Shown here: positions 1-10,835 of the stretch, one piece after another
Numbering within the stretch: the first letter of the stretch is position 1
How the letters are laid out: each line of letters starts with the position of its first letter
Notes under the pieces: model-generated
What the model saw: only the letters and a program-made list of their open reading frames with translations
What the model was told of the DNA's origin: nothing
The model's database searches: none
Translations under genes and position numbers: made by a program
From: Galdieria partita
Lineage: Eukaryota > Rhodophyta > Bangiophyceae > Galdieriales > Galdieriaceae
Assembly: GCA_025991245.1 (NCBI GenBank)
Contig: BQMJ01000043.1
Location: 124,001 to 188,000 of the forward strand
Direction of reading: 5' to 3'
DNA: 64,000 nt

Positions 1-63
1 CTAGAAAAACAGTCCTTTTCGAGAAAAGTAAATTTTTTGGGCTTTGAAAGGATAACATTTATA

Positions 64-1687
64 TTAGCCACCAAACTGATTCAACAATCTTTCTACTGCT
101 GCAGCAACATTGCCATTGGTATATTTGAGTGCTTCCAAACACATATGTTTATCTAAGAAGCCCATTTCTCTCAACTGTTCCAACTGATTATGAAAGTGTG
201 ATTCCAACTGTTCTTCAGTCATATTCGCAATTGCAGGATCAACAAACGATGCATTATTGGTAAAGGAAGATGATCCCAAAAGAGAAAACAAAGAACTCAT
301 GTCAGGTGTAGAACCAACAGTAGGATTGGGTTGGAAAGTACTTGTGGGAGTTGTATTACTCATGTTATGGTTACTATCATGGGATGAAGGAAACGATGCC
401 ATATTTGGATTCGTCGATGATTGAAAAGCTTGTTGTAATTGAAACATAGTGCGCAAAAACTGAGGATTTGACATTGTCCTCAGAAAGTCAGGATTCCTCA
501 ACATATTCATCATCTGAGGATTGGATTCCACCATTTGCCGTAGTTGTGGATTGCTCATGAGAACTGATTCCACAGTTGAAGGGTCTGAAAACATATTTTG
601 TAACATTTGCTGCACACCAGGATTCTCTAAAAGACTTGCCATAGTATTGGGATCGATAGCAGGAAAAGGCATTCCAAAAGGATTCGTAGTTCCACTGGAA
701 TTGTTTGTGGTAGAAGCATTGTTGTTGTTGTTGTTGTTGTTCCAAGTTGTAAAATCGTCACTTTGAGATGTTGGTGCAGTTGCTCCGGATGTATTGTTTG
801 CATTTTCATTGTTTCCAGTCATTTCAGTGGCTGATTGATAAAGTGGCTCTTGAATATTTGAATACATTCGTCTCAAGGCATCAAATCCACCAGGCATCAT
901 TTCAATATTAGCCATTGCTCTATCCGTATTTCTCATCATTTCTGCCATAAGAGAAGGATTACTTGCCATTTCCATAGCTTGTCTCTAAAAAGTTTTAGCA
1001 AAACATTACAATTTATTTCATATTACTTACCAATACTTGTGGATCATTCATGACATGAGATAACTCTGGATTCTGTTCCATAAGTTGTCTCATCTGAGGA
1101 TTGTTCATCATCATGGAGCGCATAAGTTCTGGATTCTGTAAAAGAGATTGCATCATAGGAGAGTTCATTACTTGTCTCATAAGTTCTGGATTCTGCATAA
1201 GTTGTTGTTGTACATTGGCGGCATTTCCAAAGGACTCCATATTTGCAAATCCTGAAGGAGTAGTCCCAGTTGGAGCAGATTGACCTCCAAACATATTGAA
1301 AGGTTGTGCATTGGAGCTCGTGGTTGTTTGGGGTTGTGAAGTTCCAAAAGTATTCCAACTTCCAGGAGAAGACCCCATAGACTGGTTATTAGAAGTTGTA
1401 TTTGGTTGTACGCTATTATTTGCAGTTGAAGAGTTTGTGTTCGGTCCTCCACCTGCTCCTCGAACCAAATGCATTGTCTGACCATCTTCAAGACCATGTT
1501 TCTCTTTCAAGTCGTTCATAGTCTGAACGTCCTTCAGTATATGTCCTTTGAAAATAAGGCGCTGATTATCTGCTGGAATTCCACACAACTCTGCCAAACG
1601 GCCTTTAAAGGAACCCACAGTTTCACTCAGGTCTTCAACAGAAATGGTATACTTTCCTCCCGTCGAAGCCTTTATATTTACCTTCAT
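64..1687 (-). CDS. UBQLN: Ubiquilin / Dsk2-type ubiquitin shuttle protein
   Basis: Exons 1687-1031 and 984-64 (intron about 46 nt), 525 aa. Residues 1-75 are a ubiquitin-like domain beginning MKVNIKASTGGKYTISVEDL. STI1-type NP/M-rich repeats follow (many NPxLMR, NPQMR motifs). The last about 45 residues are a UBA domain with the MGF motif and ending RLLNQFGG. Exon joining restores the family motif around MRNxDRAMxN and GGFDALRRMY. The family carries ubiquitylated clients to the proteasome and chaperones membrane proteins in the cytosol. A poly-Asn run sits between the STI1 blocks. The gene is divergent from the next gene, with 131 bp between start codons. Family assignment is very secure. Confidence 0.97.
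718..742. repeat. GTT/AAC trinucleotide tract inside ubiquilin
   Basis: Seven or so GTT units on the plus strand, read as AAC (Asn) codons in the minus-strand ubiquilin, giving an 8-residue poly-Asn run in a low-complexity linker. Probably a length-variable coding microsatellite. Confidence 0.8.
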
Positions 1688-1818
1688 AACAGAACCCTAC
1701 GAAACTTGATACAAACTAAAATTTGGTTAGTTTCTGAAACCTATACAAGCAAACCTGACTCTTACTTGTCGTTTAAGACAGTTCACTCAGAAACCCAACA
1801 AGCGCAAAGACTAAAAAA
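1688..1818. promoter_or_regulatory. Bidirectional intergenic promoter (ubiquilin / unknown protein)
   Basis: 131 bp between two divergent start codons. It must hold both 5' UTRs and both core promoters. No TATA box or other motif stands out by eye. Confidence 0.4.
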
Positions 1819-3789
1819 ATGGCAACAGAATGGCAATGTGGGGATAAGAAGGAACTCAACACAACATATGAAAAGTCCATATTGGATAAACTACAAACTT
1901 TAAAAGGAAAACTTTACAAACTACGTGAGTCTATTTGTATTCATGATGCGGAAACTTTCATGAGTAGTAGCATACCGTACAAGTTATATCAAGTTGTGGA
2001 AGAAGCAGAAGCATTCCTGGGTTTGTATGCGTCTGTGTTGACCAAAGTTTCGGATGAAAGCCTTTTACAGATGATAACAATGTTATCTACTATATTATCA
2101 CATGTCTTAGACGTGTTCATTGATAGTACTAGTCCGCAATGTTTCTCCTTGGAATCTAGGCGGCTCGAGGGAGACATCGTTAGTGCTCATATGTCTACAT
2201 CGTCTTCTCTTGTTGATAAAGGAGACAATTATCTTCATAATACAAACGAAACAACAAGCCAAGCTGTGTTTCAAGAGTCTAATCTTTTTGGAACAAACAA
2301 GAATATCCATAACTGGGGTTATTGTCACTTGGAACAGTTTTACTTTGGGTCCAGTTGTAGTTATCAGGCAGTACTTCATTATAACAAGTTGTCAGTTGCG
2401 ACATGTAAGAACGAAGATATTCTTCATGTTGTGAATACAATATTTAAGACTTACCAGAAAAATTTTGCATCTTCCATGAAACCTACTGAAGTGATTATTC
2501 AAGATATACAGAGTCATCTTTATCAAAGTATTCAAAGGAGTGTATGTGAGTGGGATTTGACCAACGTTTTGGTAGAAAGTGTTGAATATGTGCGTCAAGG
2601 CAATTCCATTTCATATTTTGTCGACTCTTTATGTTCATATCTGTTGGATTGTGCAAATTGGAACAACTATGGATGGAAAATGATGGGTAGTTTCATAGTT
2701 ATGTTGGAAGTCTTATTATCGAAAGTGGACATTACAAACCAATTGTCAAGTAATAGTTTGAACTTTTTCAATCGATTATCGCCACTTTATATTCAAAATC
2801 TTTTGTTGAGATTCTTTGGTTGTTCAGATTGCTCAGCTCGTCGAAGTACAATGTCGGAAATGTTTCAAGGCATCTTGATGAGTATTCTACAAATCTACCA
2901 ATTGCAACATTATTCAGAAGCAATCTTATCACTTTATTTAGACTTGTTTTATATATATTCGTCGCCATATTCAACTATTTCATATAGAAATGGAATGGAA
3001 GCTTTATTCCAATGGATGAGAGAAACTTGTAATGGAGACTGGATCCAGCAAATGAATTGTCATCATTCCTTACAACATAACGAGTTACTATCAGAAACTG
3101 TTTTATTTGTTCTTCGATGGTTACCTTTTTCGTTCGTATGCAAGATAGGTTATCACAACTCTCAAACTCCCCTCAACATATATCACTCTCCTCATAGACT
3201 AGATTGGTTATTATTAGCATTAGAAAGAAAATATGAACAAAAAAAGTTGATATTCTCATCCAGTCAGAATGATGTGAGTGACTGGATACAACTCATGATG
3301 GGTTATCTATTGAGTATTTATGTTTTTGAACAATCCACCAAAGTAGGTTATGAAAAAGTCATTGGAGAACATATTTGGAAATGGTTGCGACTAAGTGTAG
3401 ACTCCTTTCCTTTATGGCAATCTTGTCTAGTTCTGTTAGCAGTTGTTGGTAGGACTTGGTTATTATTGTTTTCTTTCTCTTCTCCGGAGAGTGAACTTCA
3501 AAGTCGCCATTTTTGGATTCTTATTGAACGACTTGTTAGTCTACTACAAATGGAGCAACTGAGCCTATCTCAAAGGACAATTCTTGCATGGACAATAGTC
3601 TTCATGTGGCCTCGTTTTATTCTTTCAAAGAATTGTCAAAGCAAGTCAACCTGTTATTCGATCCTTCATGACGATATAGAAAAGAGTATAGTTTTTCGTT
3701 TCTTTCAATGGTATGAAAAGTCTCTCTTGTCAACATCGCCGTGGCTTTCAAACATCCATTTTTGGATAAAATATTATCAAAATTCGTAA
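1819..3789 (+). CDS. Unknown helical protein, 656 aa
   Basis: One uninterrupted frame starting MATEWQCGDKKELN. I do not recognise a family. The sequence is Leu/Ser/Trp/Tyr-rich and looks all-helical, with many short amphipathic stretches and no clear transmembrane segment or signal peptide, as in HEAT-like scaffold proteins. It has no cysteine motif, P-loop or obvious catalytic signature. It is convergent with NOL10, and the two stop codons are only about 20 bp apart. Fast-evolving members of known complexes (for example DNA-repair or transcription scaffolds) can look like this, but I cannot choose one. Confidence 0.8.
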   Translation: MATEWQCGDKKELNTTYEKSILDKLQTLKGKLYKLRESICIHDAETFMSSSIPYKLYQVVEEAEAFLGLYASVLTKVSDESLLQMITMLSTILSHVLDVFIDSTSPQCFSLESRRLEGDIVSAHMSTSSSLVDKGDNYLHNTNETTSQAVFQESNLFGTNKNIHNWGYCHLEQFYFGSSCSYQAVLHYNKLSVATCKNEDILHVVNTIFKTYQKNFASSMKPTEVIIQDIQSHLYQSIQRSVCEWDLTNVLVESVEYVRQGNSISYFVDSLCSYLLDCANWNNYGWKMMGSFIVMLEVLLSKVDITNQLSSNSLNFFNRLSPLYIQNLLLRFFGCSDCSARRSTMSEMFQGILMSILQIYQLQHYSEAILSLYLDLFYIYSSPYSTISYRNGMEALFQWMRETCNGDWIQQMNCHHSLQHNELLSETVLFVLRWLPFSFVCKIGYHNSQTPLNIYHSPHRLDWLLLALERKYEQKKLIFSSSQNDVSDWIQLMMGYLLSIYVFEQSTKVGYEKVIGEHIWKWLRLSVDSFPLWQSCLVLLAVVGRTWLLLFSFSSPESELQSRHFWILIERLVSLLQMEQLSLSQRTILAWTIVFMWPRFILSKNCQSKSTCYSILHDDIEKSIVFRFFQWYEKSLLSTSPWLSNIHFWIKYYQNS

Positions 3790-3809
3790 TATCATCATCG
3801 ATGGATGTG

Positions 3810-5650
3810 TTATGAAAGACGAGGTTGTCTTTGTTTTCTGTTCAATCGAGCCAATAATGGCAATCGTTCTTCTTCTTTCGTTTGTTGCATTTCGTTGGGA
3901 GATACAGAATGACTTTCGTTTGCATCTATGGTTACATGTTTATTTTGTATGCCTTGTAAAGAAGATTGGGAAATACTTACCATTCAATGGATAGTAATTT
4001 TGCTCCGAATAAGAAGTATTTGGTTTCCTAATCATTTTGTTGGATCTCGATGAATGCGTCTGTCGATATCTCTCATCATCTTGTTGGATTTCGAAATCGG
4101 GGTTCTCAAACATAGCTTTAAATCGGGAATCTTGTAAAATCGAAGAATTAGACTGTTGCTCCCACTTTTCTTTGTTCACTTTTGGATATTTAGGTCTTTT
4201 GGCAATCCTAGTGGAACGAAGTTTTTCAAGTTTCTCTTGTAATTTTTGTTTGCGATATTCTTCATATGCCTGAGGATCTGCAGCATCTTTGGCCTTGCGA
4301 TATAATTTCAAATCAATAAAGAATCCATGCATATATGGCCTTAAAAGATCACTTCCTATCAGCTGTTGTAAGCCAATGGACTCCAACTCATTACGTGTGA
4401 CAAATTGATAATTTTCATAAACTACATTTTGTGGTTGTTCTTCCAATTCTTCCGTAAGATTATCTAAGAAAGAACACCATTTGGGTGCAGTTCCCAGCGC
4501 AGGAACATAATAACTATGTATTGGTCTATCTGCTTTTGCCACAAATAGCAATCCACTATCTCCAATCAGACATGTGTGATGAACGTCCAAACTGGATTCC
4601 ATTGTAGCAAAATTGTCGCCCTTTTCACGTTGCCATACTTTTATACTTTTCCTATCGTGTGAAAGAATATTACGAGTTTTGGAATGAAATTTGATTCCTT
4701 CTACCGGCAATCCATATCCTTGATTCTTCACAACCAGTGGTTGGGAAGAACGAATATCAAATAATAGACAATATCCTGAGGCCATACCTACAGCCATAGA
4801 TATCCCATCCATCTCATCAAAACGCAGACTACTAACTCCAATATCTGCATATTCATCTGAAGATGGAATAAAAGTAGCGACATCTAACTTTGCTGCTCTC
4901 TCTCTACAACGAGGATCCCAAATTTCCAAACAACCATCTTCTCCTCCATATGCCATCATAGAATAAACTGGATTCATTCCACATACTTGAATACCTTCAC
5001 TTAATGAAGTCTCCCACGGAGACATGAACTGTCCACGATCTAAGTTGAAACGATATACTTCTGGGCCACTAGTTACTATATGCAAATCTGCTGTATGACG
5101 ATCGATCATCAAATCTCTTCCGTTCTTAGGTATACGGGTACGATAATGAGAACCATACTAAAGAAAGCTTCCCTTTACTGCATCAAGTCAATAAATCAAC
5201 ACTTACTTGGGAATGAAACTCTAATCTTCTGTCTGTACAAAGAAACACTAGCTTTTTCCAGTCTTCTTCAAGAATTTGAAAGTCTATCATATCATAGTCC
5301 AAATGGCGCTCGAACTTTAACGAGACTTGATGAACATCGTAAACCTTTACCTGAGGAGGATAACCCCCAATGGCAACAATATAGTTACCGTCCTATACAC
5401 ATAAGATATCACTCAACCCAACTTGCTTTCTAACAAATATTTCACTTACCAAAGATTGCTTTACTTTTGAGCAAAAAGTAGGAAACTCAAAGTCTTGCAA
5501 AATTTCAACTCCTCCACGTCGGACTTGTTCTCTTTTATGCTTTTTGGCAGAAGAATTCTTTAACCATTCCGGTTTGTGTTGTGAAGTATTATTGTTTACG
5601 TGATATATCTTATGTCCATTACTGGTATGTACAACAAAAGGTATCGGCAT
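3810..5650 (-). CDS. NOL10: Nucleolar protein 10 / Enp2, WD40 ribosome biogenesis factor
   Basis: Exons about 5650-5450, 5392-5208, 5157-3981 and 3925-3810; about 559 aa. The N-terminus has the family signature ILQDFEFPTFCSKVK followed by GNYIVAIGGYPPQVKVYD. Then come a WD40 propeller (about 60-350), the conserved FIDLKLYRKAKD and DSRFKAMFENPDFE blocks, and a basic tail. Enp2/NOL10 acts in the nucleolus in early 18S rRNA processing and small-subunit assembly. The longest frame begins at TTG, so I chose ATG 5650. The last exon uses an acceptor giving a 55-nt intron; a 28-nt alternative in the same frame is unlikely. Only about 44 bp separate its ATG from that of CTU1. Confidence 0.92.
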
Positions 5651-5694
5651 TCCAACAATCAACCACCGCTATTTCCTTAGTGATCTTGTTTGAT
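5651..5694. promoter_or_regulatory. 44-bp divergent spacer NOL10 / CTU1
   Basis: Only about 44 bp lie between two divergent ATGs. The core promoters probably reach into each other's transcribed or coding sequence. No motif was identified. Confidence 0.35.
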
Positions 5695-6817
5695 ATGAAG
5701 CGTCTTTGTAGTCATTGTGAAAAAGCTTTTGCAAATATTTTAGTTGGTAGAGAAGACAAGTATTTGTGCCGTTGTTGCTTTTATGAATATTTTGAAGACA
5801 CTGTTCATCAAACTATTGTTGAAGAGTGTCTATTGCAACCTGGCGAAAGGGTAGCTATAGGTGCTTCTGGTGGTAAAGGTAATTGGAGAGGAATTTTCAT
5901 CTTGTAATATACTAAAGAAATAAGATTCGACTGTTTTGGCATATGTTCTAAAGATACTAAACGAAAGATATTGTTACAATTGGGACTTGTGGTTGCTTTC
6001 TGTAGACGAAGGAATACATGGCTACAGGGACGACTCTTTGAGAACGGTTGAACAAAATAGAGATGATTATAAGCTTCCTTTATATATTGTATCCTATAAT
6101 GAACTATATGATTGGACTATGGATCAAGTGGTTTCCCAAATTGGAAGGAAAAGCAATTGCACTTTTTGTGGTGTCTTTCGTAGACAAGCTCTCGATAGAG
6201 GAGCTGAAAAGATTCAAGCTAATGTGCTTGCAACTGGACATAATGCAGATGATATAGCAGAGACAGTATTACTTAATCTTTTGAGAGGAGACCACGCTAG
6301 ATTTTCGAGGAGTGTTATGGAAGAGAATGGTAGTTATCGCACTACTGATGAAAGTGTTTTCAACAAGATTCGCCGAGTAAAGCCGTTGAAACAAGTATAT
6401 GAAAAAGAAATAGTAATGTATGCTTATTTCAAGAAACTAAAATATTTTGCAACAGAGTGTATTTATGCACCTTTTGCTTATCGAGGCCATGCGAGAGAAT
6501 ATTTGAAGAGTTTGGAAAGAATGCGACCTCATTCGATATCCGATATTTTATATTCTTTATCATGTATTTCGTTGAATAAGGAAGAGTCCAAAACAAGAGT
6601 TGCTCAACAATGTATTCGTTGTGGAAGTATTTCCAGCCAGACAATATGTAAAGCTTGTCAATTCAAGACCAGTTTAGATAGAGGTCAAGGAGTATTAGCT
6701 GTGAAACGTTCAGGAATGTGTAGTTTATCTAAACAGACAACTCAATGTTGTTCCGAAAGTGCTGAAAGAGTTTCACAATACGAAGCAGACAGCAATGATG
6801 CCGCCTCCTCTTCTTAG
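5695..6817 (+). CDS. CTU1: Cytoplasmic tRNA 2-thiolation protein 1 (Ncs6/CTU1)
   Basis: Exons 5695-5878 and 5925-6817 (46-nt intron), 358 aa. Joining the exons restores the ATP-pyrophosphatase loop [16 protein letters not shown], split inside the Asp codon. Other signatures are the N-terminal zinc cysteines (CSHC, CRCC), SVDEGIxGYRDDSL, [36 protein letters not shown] and a C-terminal zinc knuckle (CIRCG...CKAC). With CTU2/Ncs2 and the Urm1 sulfur relay it thiolates U34 of tRNAs for Lys, Glu and Gln in the cytosol. Length matches the family. The short 5' exon ending at the P-loop explains why the long frame alone looks truncated. Confidence 0.95.
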
Positions 6818-6835
6818 AATTGTGCCCAATTGGGG

Positions 6836-7464
6836 ATGACAAACTCTTCTTCCCAGCCAAAGAGGACGACTGCTCGTCACAGCTTTCCTTTGGAAGGAAT
6901 ATTATATGATCAACTGAGTTTAGCAAACTTTGTCGATGTAGAAAACCACTGGTTATGTTTCTATTTAAGAAGATCTTGGAATACTGACTTCTTTACCAAG
7001 TTTTTCGATTGCCACCTGCCTAGCAAGGTTTCTATAGGCTACAAGTTATTGAACCTTTCCAATTTTTCAAGACTTGAATACCAACCAAAGGGTAAAATAT
7101 CGTTATCCACCCAACTAGTTGACTTGAGTGGTGGCGAGAAACGAACCAAGGGTGCACTTATGGTAAGTTCCCTCTAATTGGTTCAAAGTAACTCTAGAAA
7201 ACACTTTTCTAGTGGAAAGCGACGGCAAATACGGAAGGAGAGAGTTCTTATGGATTCCAAATAGACCGTTTGATAGCTCTAGGCCAGTTTCATGATACTC
7301 GTTTGTATGGTAACGTGGATATTCGTAAGACCCATTCTTGTCAGCAGTGGCAAACAAAAAGTTCGTTTGGAGTAGATCAAAGAGTACGCTTATTTGGGAC
7401 TGCTTTGGGTTTTCGTATGGGGGCAACACCAGAAGGTCAACTTGTGAGTGAACTGAAACTTTAA
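6836..7464 (+). CDS. Unknown 192-aa protein
   Basis: Exons 6836-7162 and 7213-7464, joined in phase 0 by a 50-nt intron with consensus ends. The first ATG is 6836; the open frame before it starts at TTG. Not recognised. Predicted strand-rich, with alternating polar/hydrophobic stretches such as SIGYKLLNLSNF and RLFGTALGFRMG, possibly a small beta-barrel or lipocalin-like fold. No signal peptide or transmembrane helix. It starts 18 bp after the CTU1 stop codon and ends 36 bp before SPB1, all on the same strand. Confidence 0.6.
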
Positions 7465-7500
7465 TTTTCATCGTCGATAGTTTGGAATAACGATTTTGGG

Positions 7501-9684
7501 ATGACCAAAAGGAAAGTTGGAAAGCGTCGATTAGATAAATATTATCATTTAGCAAAGGAACATGGTTTTCGTTCAAGAGCCGCTTTCAAACTTATTCAAC
7601 TGAATAGAAAATATGACTTGTTGGGTTCAGCTCGAGCTGTAGTGGATTTATGTGCAGCTCCAGGCGGTTGGCTTCAAGTTGTTCGAAAAGAAACTCCCAT
7701 TGCTTGCATTTGTGTAGGAGTTGACATAACTCCCATTCGTCCTATACAAGGCACTACTTGTCTGACACACGATATTACAAAGGAAAGTTGTATTGGTGCT
7801 ATAAGAAAAGCACTGGGAGGTACGAGACCCGATGTCATATTATGTGATGGCTCGCCAAGTATGGGAACTTCGTGGTTACAAGACGCATATACACAATCAG
7901 AATTGACTTTGGCTGCTCTTAGACTGTCAGTTTCGTTACTTAGTCCTAACGGTTCTTTTGTAGCAAAAGTATTTCGTTCCAGTGAATACACTGCATTATT
8001 GCATGTAATGAATCAACTATTTGGTAAAGTATTTGCTACAAAACCACAAGCCTCCCGAGCAGAATCAGCTGAAATATATGTCATCTGTACCAAGTTCAAA
8101 GATATGAAAAGTATTGATCCAAAATTGCTAGATCCTCGAAAAGTTTTCAAGGAACAGGATGAACAAACAAAGAATAACAAAAACAGCCGACTCGTATTTC
8201 CACATCAACAAAAGCGCAATAGACTTGGATATGATAACGAAAATGGTACAAACCTCTTTCGCAAATGTTCTGTTTTGGATTTCATAAAAAGTTCCGAACC
8301 TATTCATATACTGAACAACACTCATGTTTTGGAGTTTGGTGAAGAAGAACAATCTCAGTATATAAAGTCATTATCTATTACTAGTGCAGATATATTAGAG
8401 AATTGTAAGGATTTACAGGTTCTGGGACCCAAGGACCAACGACGATTACTGCAATGGAGAAAGGCCGTGTTGAAGGAATTGGACAAGAGTTCTGTTGAAG
8501 AATCCATTGAACAGGAAGATGTTCCAATGAATGAAGAATCAATTTCTTCCGAATCCGATGTAGAAGAACAAATAAACAAACAGCAAAGGGAGTTACTTAA
8601 GAAACAAAAGAAGACTCTGTTAAAGTTGAGTAAACGGCAAAAGAGAATGCTGGAAACTGGTCAAATATATTCTTCTAATCTAGCTGACTCTATGGATGAA
8701 AGTAGTTTGTTTTCGTTGTCCAATTTGCCTGATTCTTTAGAGAATCTTGCAGAAGAAGATTTGAAAGTGAGGGATAATGATGCAATTGAGGATACTCAAG
8801 TAGATAAGAAGAAAGAAAGATATATTTCCTATTCTGGAGATGATTATATTTCATATTTGGATGAAGAAGTGAATCGTTGGCATCAACACCACTTAGAAAA
8901 GCAGAAAGGTTCTTCACCATTAGAATCTACGAATGTATTGAAAGATACAAATAGTTTGGAAACCGAAAATATAATGAATCGATGGTATTCCCATCCATTA
9001 TTTAAGGACGAGATAACAAATCAAGTTCAATTGAGTCCTTTGGACAGAAAAGAAAGTTCTAATAAGCAACATAAACAAAATGTTGATGAAATAACTTCTT
9101 CATCCGATTCGAGTGATGAGGAGGAGGACGAATTGAACATGGATGACAAAGCACGAGCTTTGGCATTGGCTTCTAATATGGTTAGGAAGAAATCTCGGCA
9201 AGAAATGATGGACGATGCATGGAATCGTTATGTTTTTGATGACGAATATGCTCCAAAGTGGTTCTTGGAAGAAGAAAAGAAATTTAGACGTGCATCTTTC
9301 GAAGCATCTGAAGAAAAAGTTGAAGAGATAAAAGCTGCTTTAGAAGGAAGATATGCTCAATATCTCAATAAGAAAGAGCAAGAAGCATTGTGGAGAAAGA
9401 AGAAGAAGGAATCTCGAAAGATGCGTCGCTTGGATGCAGAAATTGAAAGAATTCAGTCCCAAACAGAACTTTCTAAAGATGAAAAAGACAAGTCTATTCA
9501 GAATATACTTAAAAGAGTTCGTAAAAACAAGAAGAGCAAGAGACAAGTAGCATATGCAGTTTTGCGTCCGGGAGGCGGTAACATGATTGTGAGTAAAAAT
9601 CGTAAAGTTCCGAAAGGAGCCAAAATAAAGTATGTCGATAGAAGAATGAAAAAGGACAATAGGAAAATGAAAAAAAAGAAATAA
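7501..9684 (+). CDS. SPB1: AdoMet-dependent rRNA 2'-O-methyltransferase SPB1 (FTSJ3)
   Basis: Single exon, 727 aa. Residues 1-200 are an FtsJ/RrmJ methyltransferase: KRRLDKYYHLAKEHGFRSRA, then the SAM motif VVDLCAAPGGWLQV and LCDGSPSMG. A DUF3381-like acidic middle follows. The C-terminal Spb1 domain runs from about 520 (RALALASNMVRKKSRQEMMD) and ends in a Lys/Arg-rich nucleolar tail (RRMKKDNRKMKKKK). Spb1 methylates Gm2922 (yeast numbering) of 25S rRNA and is needed for pre-60S maturation in the nucleolus. Length is slightly below the yeast (841 aa) and human (847 aa) proteins, because the linkers are shorter. Confidence 0.96.
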   Translation: MTKRKVGKRRLDKYYHLAKEHGFRSRAAFKLIQLNRKYDLLGSARAVVDLCAAPGGWLQVVRKETPIACICVGVDITPIRPIQGTTCLTHDITKESCIGAIRKALGGTRPDVILCDGSPSMGTSWLQDAYTQSELTLAALRLSVSLLSPNGSFVAKVFRSSEYTALLHVMNQLFGKVFATKPQASRAESAEIYVICTKFKDMKSIDPKLLDPRKVFKEQDEQTKNNKNSRLVFPHQQKRNRLGYDNENGTNLFRKCSVLDFIKSSEPIHILNNTHVLEFGEEEQSQYIKSLSITSADILENCKDLQVLGPKDQRRLLQWRKAVLKELDKSSVEESIEQEDVPMNEESISSESDVEEQINKQQRELLKKQKKTLLKLSKRQKRMLETGQIYSSNLADSMDESSLFSLSNLPDSLENLAEEDLKVRDNDAIEDTQVDKKKERYISYSGDDYISYLDEEVNRWHQHHLEKQKGSSPLESTNVLKDTNSLETENIMNRWYSHPLFKDEITNQVQLSPLDRKESSNKQHKQNVDEITSSSDSSDEEEDELNMDDKARALALASNMVRKKSRQEMMDDAWNRYVFDDEYAPKWFLEEEKKFRRASFEASEEKVEEIKAALEGRYAQYLNKKEQEALWRKKKKESRKMRRLDAEIERIQSQTELSKDEKDKSIQNILKRVRKNKKSKRQVAYAVLRPGGGNMIVSKNRKVPKGAKIKYVDRRMKKDNRKMKKKK

Positions 9685-9780
9685 AAGACAACTCTCTTAG
9701 GCAATTGTTATTTGTTGCGAGACTTGCAATTTTAGTGATTGAAAGAGGAATTCGAAAAATTGGAAAAGACCTTTTACAAA

Positions 9781-10751
9781 ATGAACTACGAAACAGTTAT
9801 TCCCGTACCTTCAGAGAATATGGACAAGAAACCCACCTATGAAACTGGACAGGCGGTAAACTTCATGTATTCAGTTATCGAGAGACAGTCACTGACGCTG
9901 TATTCTTAGGGTATAACAGACTATGGTCAGGACTTTGAATATGGCACAAGTGTCGCAACTTCTATGCATATGATACGACTGGGTAAAGTCTCTTACTGAG
10001 AAAGACGAAGAAATAGTACTCTGACTTCTTTTTTCTGAATGGTAGGCTTTATTCGCAAGGTTTATGGAATTCTATCACTCCAGCTGGGTTTTACTGTCTT
10101 TCTCTCCTCTCTGTTTATGTTGAACCAAAATCTAACAGTGGCTGTCTTGAAGAACCCTTGGCTCTTATGGGTTGGACTACTTGCAACAGTAGGTGCCTTG
10201 TTTGCACTTGTTTTTTACAAGAATCAATATCCTACAAACATGTATCTATTGGGTCTCTTTGTAAGTACTGAATTGTGTTTCAAGACCAAGGTTATTGAAT
10301 AGTACATATTTCATAGACTTTTGGAGAGTCTTTTATGGTAGCAACCGTTTGTGCGTTGTTTCGTTCTGCTGGTCTGGGTGTAGTTGTATTTGAGGCTTTC
10401 TTACTTACAGCTTTGGTGTTTACAAGTCTCACCGCTTATTGTTTTTACAGCAAGAAGGACTTCTCTTTTCTTGGAGGCTTTCTTTGGGCTGGATTGCTTT
10501 GTTTATTTGGTGCAGCAATGATAAACATGTTATTGGGTTGGACTGGAAACTTTTCTCCAGGTTTCTCATTTCTTATATCTGTAGTTGGAAGTTTACTATT
10601 TTGCGGTTATATTCTATTTGATACATCTCTGTTGATCAATCGATTGTCACCAGATGAATATATCTTAGCAGCTATCAGTCTCTATTTGGATGTTATCAAT
10701 TTATTCATGTATCTATTACAGATACTATCCTATTTACAAAGAGATAACTAG
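9781..10751 (+). CDS. Bax-inhibitor-1 / LIFEGUARD family membrane protein
   Basis: Exons 9781-9855, 9910-9982, 10046-10260 and 10317-10751; 265 aa. The N-terminal cytosolic segment has DYGQDFEYGTSVATSMHMIR. Next is the family motif FIRKVYGILSLQLGFT, followed by seven hydrophobic segments and the C-terminal block LFDTSLLINRLSPDEYILAA ISLYLDVINLFMYLLQIL. The pattern matches LFG (TMBIM4-like) proteins, which are calcium leak channels and cell-death suppressors of ER/Golgi membranes. All three introns (54-63 nt) have GT-AG ends and keep frame. The exact subfamily (LFG4 versus others) is not certain. Confidence 0.92.
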
Positions 10752-10835
10752 AGAAAGATAACCATCATGTGCTAATATAGTCATGAGACGTATGACGTTA
10801 TTCTGTTGACTTGCATGTTAAAGATAGTAAAGACA

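Noticed and set aside
1469-1903. 144-codon plus-strand frame across the ubiquilin 5' end
   Set aside because: Overlaps the conserved ubiquitin-like domain and the start of the next gene in another frame.
3953-3980. 28-nt intron option at the end of NOL10
   Set aside because: It keeps frame, but an acceptor 27 nt further gives a 55-nt intron also in frame, which matches the size of all other introns.
7115-7576. 153-codon open frame on the minus strand over the unknown 192-aa gene
   Set aside because: It overlaps a well-spliced plus-strand gene and the SPB1 start, and its composition looks like antisense shadow.
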